Below, piece after piece: positions 24,290 to 36,787 of a DNA stretch of 64,000 bases. Origin of the DNA: Panorpa germanica (taxonomy: Eukaryota; Arthropoda; Insecta; Mecoptera; Panorpidae); NCBI GenBank assembly GCA_963678705.1, contig OY783217.1, forward strand, positions 3,472,001 to 3,536,000. The letters run 5' to 3'. The translations under genes and the position numbers were made by a program. The notes under the pieces are model-generated. The model had not been told where the DNA came from. It saw nothing but the letters and a program-made list of their open reading frames with translations, and did not search any database. Position 1 is the first letter of the stretch, and every line of letters begins with the position of its first letter.

Positions 24290-24947
24290 AACCTAGGGTA
24301 AGCTCAAAACGATAAAAAAAAAGCATATTTTCGATAATGTTTTTTGACGACACAGCTAATATATAATTATATCTATAATTATTACATGATAAAATGACAT
24401 TTGAAGAATACTTTGTAAAATTTTCATAAATAAATGTCAAAAATTGAGGCATTAACAGCGAATCTCCGCAGACGTCACACAAAAAAGTAACATTGCGGAG
24501 CCACTCATAACTCATCATTGGATTTTCTGAAATCGAAAAACCAAAATGATTTCATTAGTTGATAAGTTTCTGCAGGTAAGGCAGTCGAGTTTATCTTTTT
24601 TTATTCATTTTTCAAATTTTTACAGCACTTAAAAGTCAAAATTCCGATTTTTTATGAAAAAAATCAGAAACTTTGTTATTTATTTGAAACGTATTTTAAA
24701 ATACGTTAAAATTAAAAAATTCAAAAAAACTCAACAGCGTTACCTCGGCATTTATACAAATAAAAAGTATGTAAAATTTCAAAAGAATTGGTCCAGTCGA
24801 TTTTGAGCTAGAGAGGGCACCGACTTTGAAAAAGCTATGTGTGAGAAACCGTATTTAAAAGTTTCAAAGTAACACGAAAGCAGACCAGAGAGGTGAAGAC
24901 TTAAAACTCGAAACTCAAAAAATGTTGAAACCTTAACCCCCCCTTAA
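24290..24947 (+). mobile_element. TTAA-flanked repeat family B, copy 1
   Basis: Runs from GTAAGCTCAAAACGATAAAA to GTTGAAACCTTAACCCCCCC then TTAA at 24944-24947; the left TTAAGGGG end is missing. It shares long stretches with the copies at 34553 and 54771, for example TTTTGAGCTAGAGAGGGCAC and AAAGCTATGTGTGAGAAACC. On its minus strand an 87-codon frame (24255-24518) is also kept in copy 3 in the opposite genomic orientation. Superfamily unknown; the TTAA at the ends recalls piggyBac-type target sites. Confidence 0.7.
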
Positions 24948-27900
24948 CTTAAGAAGGAGGAGTCTAAAGCATTTGCTCGACCAATCTTTTTACAGTGTAC
25001 TTAAGGTGGTGAAAACTAAAAGCCTCTAAAACATAGTACAACATAAAACAAATAATTAATGATATTAATTAACTGATAGACTGCAAAGATAATTATAATA
25101 TAACTGAAATTAATGCAATTATGAATTCGCTTTATGGAACTTAGTAGTTTATGAGGAAGTTTGAAATGAATACGCACTGAAACTGACTACGACTATATTT
25201 CATTTTCAAGTAATTGATCTGCGTAGATTTAGTGTTCATTGCCCTGTAATTATTACGTCTAGACTAAGAATTAGATAGTTATTGCAATATGATATATACC
25301 ACGCGGTATCTCAAATATTGTACACACTGGTGTAGACATAACACTAATTTCGATAGACATGTTATTGAACACATAAATTTTTCTAGTAGACATAACGATG
25401 AAGCTATGTCGAAAGCTCGGTGAGGTATGACACTAGAGATGATAAATGTGCTACACATACATTTACATTTATACTTTATATATGTTTGATTATATGTTAC
25501 ATATATAAGTAACAAATATTTTTTACATATACATAATTCAATTTGTAGTAATTAGACAGTTGCTTTAGATAATAACACTTAGATACAAAGAATAGATTAA
25601 CAATTTTACACACGGTTTTAGACTTACGAAATTTAACGCGCCCTTAATTAGTAGACGAACTTTTAATGACCTATGTTTTAATAAATTAGACTACTTAAGT
25701 TACTAAATAGGTCCGAGACTTTAAGCCTGATTAAGTAAAGTAATAATGTTAATACAGTAATTTTAAAAATACGTCTAATGTTAACGTGGGTCGTTAAAAA
25801 GTCTAAGACCCCTATTTTGTAACCTTTTATGACTACCGTAGAACTTAGGCGATTTTTTAGAAATCTATACAGTCTACATTGGATTAGTTATGCCCGCTCA
25901 TAGCTATGGAACTTATTTTGTACATTATTTAAGGTCAGTTGATAGTTCTCGCAAAGTAAAGCGTAAAATATTAAAGTAAACATCAGATAAACCATTCTTG
26001 TTGACTCAATTCCGTGGTAATCAATTAGAAAAATTAGGTTAGCTAATACCTAGAGTACTAAAATTTAACAGGAATAGCCAAATTTTCAAATTCGATATCC
26101 AGAGTTAAACAAGTGCCTCGCTTACGTCAAACAGTGAAGGGTAGGTCTTATTTAAAGTGTATTTTTGTATTGTACGAGTAACATTTAAAGTCGAGTTCCT
26201 TACGCAGTTTGATAGGAAATCAAAATTCTTTTCAGCACTTAGATTTTTAAGCAGGTCACAACCTTACAGCAGTTGTGAATAAATTCCGGGCAAATGAATC
26301 TGCTGACACGTTCGAAATTGAACCTAATTTTTTACTCTAATGTACTGTATTCTATATTCAGTAGGAGTCGTTGGGAGGTCGGGTTCGATCGTGCTTTTAC
26401 AACTGCTCACCGGAAGAAATTTACATCCTCTTTGATACGTCAGGGAATTCAATATATTCCTACTTATACTTATGTATATCCAATATATGTATACACGATT
26501 TCTCACAAATATTCTATTGTGCTTTACATACATTTTTTTTGTAACTTTACAAGAAAGAATATTATCTGCCCTTAAAAATGTATTGATTTTTACAATCAGA
26601 CCTTTTAGAATATAGAAATGAGCCTGTACGATCGATCATACGTTGTAGGTCGTCAGTTCAAATCAAATATATTACGACAACGTGTGATATCAACTCGTTA
26701 TTATTTGTTATGCCATTTGATAATATTATGGAAAATTTCATTTTGTTATTGTAAGACTAAAATAACGTTTTCTTAGAGCAGCTAAAAGTCTTGTGATTGC
26801 TGGCGTTAATATTAAGGTTTTGATTGTAAATTTATTAATAACATTAACATTTGTATAACTGTCTACAATTATTATAAAATCTACCTATTATAATGTTCCA
26901 AGTGTATGTTTTTTTCTTCAACTAAATATTCAAGCAGTCAACTTAATGATATTTAGCAAAAGTAGTGCATCCAGTAACCAACTTTTAATTATAATTTAAG
27001 GGTATTTACAATGATAATAAGTTTGTGAGTAGCTTGAGTCTGTTAGATATATCTCCGAAATTAAATGTTATTTATTTAGATCATAAATAATTTTTATATT
27101 TACCAAGAAATTTTATATTTTAAACTTTATAATTATGTAAAATATTTATTTACCTGATTCTTTATGGCAAGAAAACTGAATATGCCAAAACCTAATAAAT
27201 AAAAACATAATGGCTCCATAATAATGTCCTTATTAAAAAAACCCACAGCGTTTCTAATTCGACTCTGGTTGTATTAAGTTTACGTCATAATCACAACATC
27301 ATAATTGCTTTTATTAATTAACGTAGCGATATTATCTAACACATTAAGTCGACTCAAGTCCTCTGAATGTAAATATCAGAGCACTGGTGCATGAATAAGA
27401 AGATAACTCGAATAAGATTATACGAAGATTAAAATTTAAGACAATTTAGAAAAATATATTCGTTAGCATTAAATTATATTAAAATTTTAAGCATTTAATC
27501 CCGTTCAAATCATAAAAGCATGAAGACTTGTTGATTTATTTTTAGATTTTCTTAAGATATTTCATTAAAAATAATTCCAATTTTGAATGAATATTGCCAT
27601 CACTTTTTTCATATTATATTTTATACAAATACGGAATTCTTTCAATTATAGTCGCATTACCGACACTCTCCTAATCAGAAGAAAGGTTATTTATGTTAGT
27701 TAATCCGCAAATAGACCACGATCGATATAGATCACTTAGAATAAATGACGCCCAGAAGCCAATACGGTTAAGTTCCTTTTTTGATATTTCCTGGTAAATT
27801 TTATTTGAATAGATTGTGAATTCTTCAATGTTTTGACTTCTGAGCAACTTAAATATCAAAGCCCTTTTGTATAGTTTTCAAGTAAAATATTTTACTAGAA

Positions 27901-29715
27901 TGGATAATACTGCAGACTTATTCAGCTCAGGATAATGTTCAAGTTCTGAATGCATAGAGTCTAATTTTCATGACAGCTTTGTAGAAATGTCACTCAAAGT
28001 AAGTCATTGTTTTCAAGTAATTCTATGCATGCATGTCACATATCTTTGCTAAATTAATGACTCTGCTACCAAGATGTTTCCAAGACCAAAGCATCATATT
28101 CAACAAATTGGTTTAAATTAACTAAACTTTATAAACTTCAGGGGTAGATTTATGCAGATGAGCCAATAGATTTGAATGGACTCAAGTAGTCTTAAAAGTA
28201 GTGTAAAACATTAAAAGCGATCGTCTAACCAAACCAAGTCAAGGCAGTTAATAGACCAATATATTGAGGTGTATATAGAGCATTTTACATAAGATTGCAA
28301 ATCAGAATAACCCCCTTAAACAGATTAAATTCACAGTAAATAATCTTTAAGTGTATGTATAATTCATTGCCGTAGAAACATTGGTAACATTATATATGTA
28401 CATAGCCAATGACTCAGTATTAAATTGACAATATCTCTTGCTCTCAATCTTGTAATTCATTCTTACTTTTCATAAATATATATGGGTTTAAATTATACGT
28501 GAGATTAGGACTTTGTTGAAATCATATTTCAACCACTAATGACTTTAGAAGTGACTGCTTTCGTTGTTCGTGTTCGTGCTCGTGCTCGTGTAGAATGAAG
28601 ACTGCAATGTACGAATGGATGTAGATGTAGTATAGATGTGGATGTGAATGGAAAAGGATCTTCAAACACGCAGCACGAAATGTTCTTTTGATATTCGTAC
28701 ATTCCTTGGCAATAATAATAATTCATGAAAATATAGCTGTAAATAATGATAAAATGTTTGTTTAATACACTGGAATATTCCCAATAAACACGAAAATAAT
28801 ATTACGTTACATTTAAGGCCTTTTTAGACAATGAGATCAGATTCAGTAGATGTTCAAGAGAACTGACAGTGAGTGATAGGTCGTATTGGCGTATGTTTAC
28901 CAATAGAAATTTAAAGATCTGATTGCAAAAAGGAGTGATCTTCCTATACTATCAAATCAAGTACCCAATTACAGACTTTCGCTCGCTAGTAATATAACGG
29001 AATCTATTCTTTTTTTCCAAATTTAGGAATATTAAGAGAAACGTCTCTGATCAGATTCTCCATGTCCCTTCACATCCGCTGTCTGCATCAGTTCATCTAA
29101 AAAGGACTTTTTATAGAAGATATGTTTATAAACAAACAGAGACGAACACCAGAAGCCCAGAAAACTGAAAGACGCCTTTCATAGAGTCAATTCTGTTGAA
29201 TTTAATAACTTGAATAAGTAAATATGGAATGTTGCAATTTTCCTCACGATTTATCATTCTTTATATGAATTACAAATAAAAAAGAATTGAAGTTTTAAAA
29301 ATTTTAAAATAAACCATTTCAAATGTCACAAATATATCTTCCATTTGCTTTTCCGTGAACATGTCAGTTTTGAAATGTCTTCAGATTACGAAGCTGGTTT
29401 TCTGAAACGTATTAAATTGTTCCAAACTGTCAAGATTATGATATGTGCTTTCCCATATAAATAATAGTTATATACGACAAGTATATAACCCGTAACTATT
29501 TTAAAATAAATAAAACATGACTTTTATTATTACTGCTAGCAAATATTAAAAATATTACAATACAGGTAAAGTATAAAATGTAAACAGGAAGACGTTAATA
29601 CTTGCTCTATTTCTATAGGAATATTGCAAGTAAATTTATATTTTATAGAAAATACCTTTGTTTGCAAGCACGTACATTTAAAACTCACGTTCTTATCAAA
29701 ATTGAAAAATGATTC
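24948..29715. other. AT-rich non-coding block
   Basis: No supported gene. A CGTGCTCGTGCTCGTG patch (about 28573) and GATGTAGATGTAG-like simple repeats (about 28617-28650) are present. Open frames of 60-90 codons have no motifs. Confidence 0.5.
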
Positions 29716-30324
29716 ATGGCAGAACGTAAAATGATAAGATGCGCTTAGAAGAGCTGTATACAAAATGGTTATCAGGAAGTTTATTTATAAAAATACCCGT
29801 ACATGAACGACTAGTTTGTCTCCCAAAAGCTGCTAGATATTGTTATAAAATTAAAATTATTTTACAACGATCACCAGATGAAGTCGCCAAGTTGGCTGCT
29901 ATAGAAAAAAATCCAGTCTCTGATATATTACTCTTAAGACTTAATAAAATGGTATAAAAAGAGTATGAGGCAAATTCAAAATCAGTGCTGGACGCAAATA
30001 AGTAGCAACAAATTGAGATTAATTACGGCAAATACAAAAAAGTGAGAAACTTCTTATCAGAGCAACAGACAATTAGAAAAAGCCGTCTTCAGACTACGAA
30101 CAGGACATACGAGATTGACGCATCATTAATTAGCTCTGCAGTGCAGCAACTGTCAGACGCAAATAACAGTCCATCATCTACTAGTAACCAGCCCATAATA
30201 TCAATCTCAACGAACAAAACATAACATCAGTGGTGAACTAAAGGACATGCTTTCAGACAATCCAGAAGAAATTAAAAAATTACTCGAATTCCTAACTGAT
30301 ATAAGCTTAATAAACCAAATTTAA
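29716..30324 (+). pseudogene. Decayed coding sequence of unknown family, about 200 residues
   Basis: Seen: a possible start at 29716 (MAERKM), a one-base frame slip near 29735, then an open stretch from 29739 containing KWLSGSLFIKIPVHERL, LPKAARYCYKIK and ILQRSPDEVAKLAAIEKNP. Stops fall at 29955 and about 30003 in the same frame, which then continues (KVRNFLSEQQTIRKS, EIDASLISSAVQQLSD) to a stop at 30222. A further frame change restores ELKDMLSDNPEEIKKLLEFL and ends at 30322-30324. Together this is one protein of about 190-200 residues, rich in charged and helix-forming residues, broken by two stops and two frameshifts. A Ser/Asn-rich linker (SPSSTSNQP) separates the main part from a helical C-terminus. 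No family is recognised. It could be a transposon ORF or a retrocopy of a host gene. No clear poly(A) tail or terminal repeats were seen at its ends. Confidence 0.55.
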
Positions 30325-31765
30325 CTAAAATAAATTAACTTCAAGAGAACATGACCTTGTCGTTGAAATCGCCTCAAATTCTAAAAAAATAATAATAAAA
30401 CGTACCACTTGTGTGGTGAAAGTTCTACCGCGAAGAGGACTAAGAAAAATTAAGATAAAGACAACTTGACCTACTTCTATAGATAGTCTATGTAAAAATA
30501 TATCTTATAATTACAATTTCAATTAAATATTTAAGTCCTATGGAAGATCTGAGTGCACATTGCCCATCTACTGACTTTCCAGTAGTTAATTTGACAGAAA
30601 CGAATTCCTTTATGCCATTTTAATCAAATGCACTAATGAAGTAGTATTACATCATTAATTTCATCTCAGCATTTAATTTTATTACGTTCCTAACCTATTA
30701 AATGTCTATTGTAACTGTGTTTTACATTAAAGTAAAGTGAAATGTAATTATATAGATTGTACCATGTAACTTAAGTAACGTATGTCGTAGATGAATTCTT
30801 AACGCTAAATGTTTTACGGTCAATTGGATCTCTTACTAACTTAGAATGAAATTGTGAGCACTTGGAGAGATGTGGAAGTTCCTATTATATTCACTAGTGT
30901 CTGCAGAATCCAGGATACAGTCCCCAATCTTTATACCACTCCTTACACCAAGCTATCTAGGTTCTTCACATTTCTCTTGTAAAAGTAAATGTATTTCAAA
31001 AGAATAATCACCACAACTTTTATATAAAATGAATTCATATGAATCACTACGATTTATTCAAAGTGAAGGAAGTCGTACTTACACCCACGCAAAGTTCTGT
31101 AGATTGTGGTTTACTTAGTCGTGCTCTATATGAATCTATTTTAAATTCATTAAAACAACCATTTTTATTACATGTGACAACACTTTACTTTGCAATTAAT
31201 TGAAAACTAGGCAACCTGCACGTATTTCTCTATTGAACACTATTTTATTCAAGAGTAGTATCAGATCGTCTGCAAGTTTCAATACAATATCATAACTCAG
31301 ACAATGTACGACAATGACAAGTATGGTCTGAGTTACGTAAGACATACGAGTTAGCTGAGCCCCCTATAATTAGATATCATGTTACATAAATGGCTTCGTA
31401 GCGAATCTCAGATATTTACGAAAATATATTATCTAGTAAATGTACCACGAACTGAACAAAATGTTTGTGAGGGTATTTGTAACTACTTTGTACGTTGGTC
31501 TAATTTGAGGTGTCTATTTCCTGTTAAAGCTCAAAATATGCTTGTAATATGCTTTCCATGTCTTCAAAGATTAATTAGGTTCTATAACAACAGTTAAACC
31601 AGAAATTAAGTCGAAGATTCCAGCAGCGACTTATAATTTATTGAATGAAAATGAAAATCAGATTTTAAACGACGGAAATATGTTGAAGAAGCCGACACTT
31701 ATCGATTTTCCATTATCTATGTTACTTTCATATTTAGCATAGAAATTATACTGATTGTAACGTAG
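30325..31765. other. AT-rich non-coding block
   Basis: Nothing recognised between the pseudogene and repeat family C copy 1. Confidence 0.5.
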
Positions 31766-31767
31766 TA

Positions 31768-32021
31768 TCCCAGTAAAGAATTTGGTGAAGTGTCCTGTTT
31801 TGCGACGTTTCTATCACAATTGCACTTCAATTATAATTCGCATCAACTTTATCTTCATTTGTATTCCGACAGGTGGAGTGGTTTCGCTATTTTAGCCGAT
31901 AAAATAGACATTTGATATAAACGACTGTGAGAAACTGAACTATAAATGATCTCCTTCACGACAAAAAAGTCATACGCATCTTTAATATGATGGCAAAGTG
32001 ACTGCAAAATGTTTACTGGGA
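31768..32021 (+). mobile_element. 254-bp repeat family C (TCCCAGTAAA ends), copy 1
   Basis: Starts TCCCAGTAAAGAATTTGGTG and ends AAAATGTTTACTGGGA, with TCCCAGTAAA as inverted ends and TA outside each end (31766-31767 and 32022-32023). The minus strand reads IPVNILQSLCHHIKDAYDFF then VVKEIIYSS, and later KPLHLSEYK. The same residues recur in copy 2, so the frame was probably open in the ancestral element. Confidence 0.75.
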
Positions 32022-32023
32022 TA

Positions 32024-34552
32024 TAAAGTGAAAATAAGAAAATGTTGCAATAAGAAATAAATAGATGTTCCTTGATAGTTAAATGTCTTATTTTGAATCT
32101 CAATTAATAATGTTTATTATTATGACAATATTTAATGAAACTTATAATAAGGATCTGCAACTTATGAGTTATTTCATCATTCATTTTAATGTATTCTTGA
32201 ACACTGTATATAGATTGACTGAGATTGTTTTTAGGTTTTTAGTTTCCAGCGTTACCATAAATTTAATTCTTTCCAGTTATAATTGTATATTATTTTATAT
32301 ACAATTAGAACTTCAGCTTCTGATTGTTTTTCGTAATTAATCACTTTAATTGGAACAGTATTTATAAAGAATAGCAAGCCCTTTCTCCACTTAACAAAAC
32401 AGGTGGGTCCTCTTCTACCTACATGTCGAAAAATTTTCCACTCTCCACCGTACATTTTAATAAAGAAACATTTAAAATTATATTGCGTTATAATCATTAT
32501 TATTATATCCTAAAATATCAGAAATGAGAAAAAATATTTCTAAATTGATTTCTGTTGAGTTTCAAAGCACTGTTAGATACCAATTTTAAGAGATAACATA
32601 CTCCTATGTACAACACGAGCATTACGCATGTATAACCTTTATTCACGAGAAAAAGTTTCCCTGGATTCCCTCTACTGGAAATAGAGATGGCCATTCTTCG
32701 ATCCTCTATTGTTATAAAAGCTTTTAATAAAAGAACGTCGTAATGTCACATGAAAGAACATTAAAGTGGACTACTTCTTAGCTGTATTTCCAGTAGCTGT
32801 TGTCAGTACAGCAGTACTGTACTATGTTCCATACAGAAGATGTGAAATACATTTTGTAAATCACCAATACGCGTAATGCTCCTCCGAACAAAATCAATTA
32901 TTACTTCTATGCTACCAATGGTGGCGGTGAAAAGGAAGGAATAAAAAGAAAACTTTTATGAGATTTTTTTAAATGTGTTTTTATGGTTGTGAAAATTGTA
33001 GTATAAAGAGACTTATTTGAAAATACTAGATTGGTGTTAGGAAGTTACTTAAGTGTTTAGTTTTATGGTCCTTTTAGACCGGAGCAAACTTAAAACTTTC
33101 AAAACTGACACCAATTTATTTATTATTCGATTGTCTTAACTCAAGCGCGATGGAATATTATTGTTTAATTTATTAAGCTATATATTTTATGGTTACTGGG
33201 TTAATAGTTTATTGTTTACATAAAAATATAAGTATAGCTTAAGGAATATACAGAATAGTAACCGCCATTGCCAGGGTCGTGTGATTTTGACGCCAGAATT
33301 AGAGATTAAAAAAAATCATTTTTTAATTCAAATATCATTTTCTTTAAAGCACAAAATGAATTAGTTATATATTTTACGCTACCCGCGTATAATAACTGGA
33401 AAATTCGTATGTTTCACAAACCATTCCTTTCTTAGAAAAAATGCATACATTCCATTACAAGCCATTAATGTCAACTTGAAATCTTCTTTTAAGGAACAAA
33501 GTATCTAACTGATTCTCTCGGCTTAAAATATAACAAGGTGACTTCACTCAGATTCTAATTGAAGTAGAATATAGTACGGACATTTATTTCCTGATAAGGA
33601 TTACAATAGTTTAAACGTCAAATCGTGAATATTTGAAAAAAATCATTTGAAAAGCATAGAACGGAAGAGAATCCTTCTTTTTACAACAAACTTTTTATGA
33701 CTCTAAGGATTCATCATAAAAACTTATCTTTTATTGCCTTCGATTTGGAATATAATATGTAAGTTAAAGATTTACATCTTTTTGTCATTTGTGATCCCTC
33801 AGAGCTTCGAAGCTTCGGATCTTCAGTGCTTCGGAGCTTTGGACCGTCACAGGGTTTTCTTTGGGGTCGATTTTATTGATATATGGTTTATTGTCGTGCA
33901 TCCGTAGGCAGAAAATTTATAAAAAAATTTAAGTATATAAAAACAAAATAAAAAAACGTCGAAATGCATTTATAAGTGATTGTCATCAGCAGGGCCAACA
34001 CATTAGAGGGCAGTAAAAGAAATATATGACTGATGGGGGTAGCGTATGGGCTAGAGGGAATTTAATGCGTAAGGGTGGATTTAAACAAGAGAATAATAAA
34101 TATTATTTATATATTACACCATTACATTACTTTTGAATATCTGTGAAAGATTATTTTGTTTGTGTTTCATTTTAAGTAACATCACATTAATTATCATTAA
34201 CGGATAATTGTAACGCAGATTCTAAATCAACCGTATGACTAATTGTTGTGTTAATTAGATTAGTGTTAATGTCAATCCATGTCGTTTAGAAAGCAAATTA
34301 ATTTGTTCGTTCGTTGGACTAAATATCGAGTGACCTAAATCGACATAATCAACATTTGATAGAATACGTTACCAAAGCACTGTTTATTGATACTATCGAA
34401 ATGTTGAAATTGATGAAATTAATTTATTACAGATTGGTTCAACTAAATTACAAAATTTCAGTGGAATTTAAAATAAAAAGCTGTTTGAAACTTTAAATTA
34501 ACTTTTCTCTGGTTTTTATTTTCATTTCCTCTTTATTTATTTGGGCTGTGGC
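32024..34552. other. AT-rich non-coding block
   Basis: Repeated GCTTCGGA/GCTTCGAA motifs cluster at 33803-33842. No gene recognised. Confidence 0.5.
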
Positions 34553-34962
34553 TTAAGGGGGGTGTAAGGTCAAAACGATAAAAAAATTGATAATATTTTT
34601 TCACGATGCAGTTAGTATATAATTATTTCTATAATTACTACATGATAAAATAATATTTAAGGAATACTTTGTGAAATTTTCATAAATAAATATCAAGAAA
34701 TGAGGCATTACCTCAGCATTTGTGTAAAGAGAGAGTGTGCAAAATTTCAAAAGGATCGGTGCAGTAGATTTTGAGCTAAAGAGAACATCGATTCTGAAAA
34801 AGTTAGGTGTGAGAAAAACGTGTTTAAAACTTTAAAGAAAGACGAAAGCAAACAATAGAGGTGAAAACTTAAAACTATATCTCCGACAGTTACTCAAATC
34901 GACTTCAAATTTTCTCACAATAAACTTAATATGTTTTACATTAATTAAGTTGAAACCTTACG
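34553..34962 (+). mobile_element. TTAA-flanked repeat family B, copy 2 (internally deleted)
   Basis: Begins TTAAGGGGGGTGTAAGGTCA then AAACGATAAAAAAATTG, and ends AATTAAGTTGAAACCTTAC. The body matches copies 1 and 3 (ATTTTGAGCTAAAGAGAACA; AAAGTTAGGTGTGAGAAAAA). It lacks the central block present in copy 1 (around 24520-24740). On its minus strand part of the same peptide frame is recognisable (PHFLIFIYENFTKYS) before a stop. Confidence 0.72.
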
Positions 34963-36655
34963 TATGGAAGTCAGATATAGAATTATTTAATATAATTAGT
35001 TAAAATTAAATTGTTATAGACTAAATTAAAATATTTTCTGGTTTCAAATAGAAACATTTCTCTTAGTTCTGTATATAAATGATATAAACATTACCCTATA
35101 CATCTACTACCTTAGATATTTATTAGATATCTCATTTGTTCGTTCGAAAGACATACGTAACATGCTTGTAAATCGGTTTTCAAATGGAACAGTGAAACTC
35201 ATTCTACGAATTGCGTGAGAAATCACTTTGAATTCATGGTAAAACGGTGTATTAACCCTTTGTACTTTAGTAAAGCGTGTTCTAAGAGATACATATTTAA
35301 AATATTCCATATATTTTGTAAGTTTGTCGCACTGTACGAGAATTTACGATATTTCATCTTTATAGAATTTCTTATATATATAAGTTCTCGTTTAACGTAG
35401 AATAGTTTTAGTTTTCTGTTTTATCTTTACAAGTTCTTATTTTATTCGAGGGGCAAAATTCAAGTGTTCCCAGTGGCCACCGATTATTGGCACTTCACTT
35501 AATGGTTACGGTCCATCTCCATTTTCTGACTCTTCAAAGCTACAATGATGTCTGCGCCATCTGTTTTACTTTTTATCTATAGACTTTTACCTTTGACTTT
35601 CTTGGAATTTATCTTTTATTTATGTTTGTTACAGTTTTAGGGGCACACGTAAAAATATTCCTACATATTTTATAAAAGTTAGAGGTGTGCATACAGGTAT
35701 AAAGTAACGAAAGATGAGCAGTAGCTACAAAATGATCGTCGCGAAGTAATAAGTAGCAAAATCCCAGCTTGGCGACACTACCAGTCTTACAATTATAGAA
35801 GTATTATTTTCAAACAAAATTATTTATAAAAGTTCTTTACATGAATAATAATAAAGCAAACGTCAATATCTCTAACACGTTCTAAAATAATAAATGGTTA
35901 TTCGTATATTAAAGCGATGACGTATCACTTTAATTTTAAAAATTATAAAACTTTATAAAAATAACCATTTTTAAACTGATAAAAGATATTTATGATTGGA
36001 AACTAAAAAGTGAATTACCAAACTCTCAACACTCGTTTATATATAACTGTCAATACTTCCAAGAAGTTTTCAGCTAAAGATAAATATTATATTAAGGTTA
36101 TCTTAGCTCCGACCCAACCACCATTCCGTTTTATTTCTATCTGTACAATCTATATGAGTATGTTCCCAAACAGGTAGCTCTGTGTTTAGTACAGGGTACT
36201 ACTAAGTAGAAACGAGGGTCGAAGAAATATATTGCAATAAAAATTCGAATTTAACTAGAAAATATATCAATATTAATTTACAAAAGTTATTTTTGCGGTT
36301 CCAACTCATTAAAAGTCAGTGGAAGAAAGCTTAAAATGTAGATACGTTATTCATCTAACTAATTGCAGCTTTAGATTTTGATTCGCAATTATAGTTACTT
36401 ACATAAAACGATTTAAACATAAAAAAACATGGTATTCTGGATAATATTTAACCTGCTGTATAGTATCGCCATCTATAATTCGCGAGAAAAAATGGCAGGG
36501 TATGGTTTCACCTTAAGCTTATATAATAAAGATTCTAACGCCGTAAACGAAAAACAATTATAAGAAATATATACATACAGTATATAAGATACAGTATAAA
36601 TTAATATTCTTTTAAAAAAAAAATCACTATTAAAAAAAAGTAATATTAAACATAC
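34963..36655. other. AT-rich non-coding block
   Basis: No supported feature. Downstream exons of the candidate minus-strand gene would be expected in this direction, but none was found. Confidence 0.45.
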
Positions 36656-36787
36656 CTGCTTTTAAAATCTGAGGTACACCCTCAGGCAACCTTGCTGCAG
36701 CAGCGATACAAGCTGTACGTGATGAAATAAGGTTTATCAGAAAACTAGTTAATAGTTTTCCAATAAGAAAGTATCCACAAGGTAAAC
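36656..36787 (-). CDS. Candidate internal exon, protein family not recognised
   Basis: Seen on the minus strand: a strong acceptor (T-rich tract ending ctttttag), 132 nt open in one frame, then a strong donor (GCAG followed by gtatgttt). The frame needs one base from the previous exon (phase 1) and ends in phase 1. It reads 43 full codons, including LPCGYFLIGKLLTSF, SSRTACIAAAARLPEG and VPQILKA. The first third is hydrophobic and could be membrane-embedded. Composition is richer in GC than the AT-rich flanks. Odd point: the plus strand is also open across most of the segment (GTPSGNLAAAAIQAVRDE onward) and ends at a plausible donor, AAG followed by gtaaac, but its acceptor is weaker, so I prefer minus. 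If real, it belongs to a gene nested in the dpr intron on the opposite strand. I do not recognise the family and infer no function. Confidence 0.5.
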
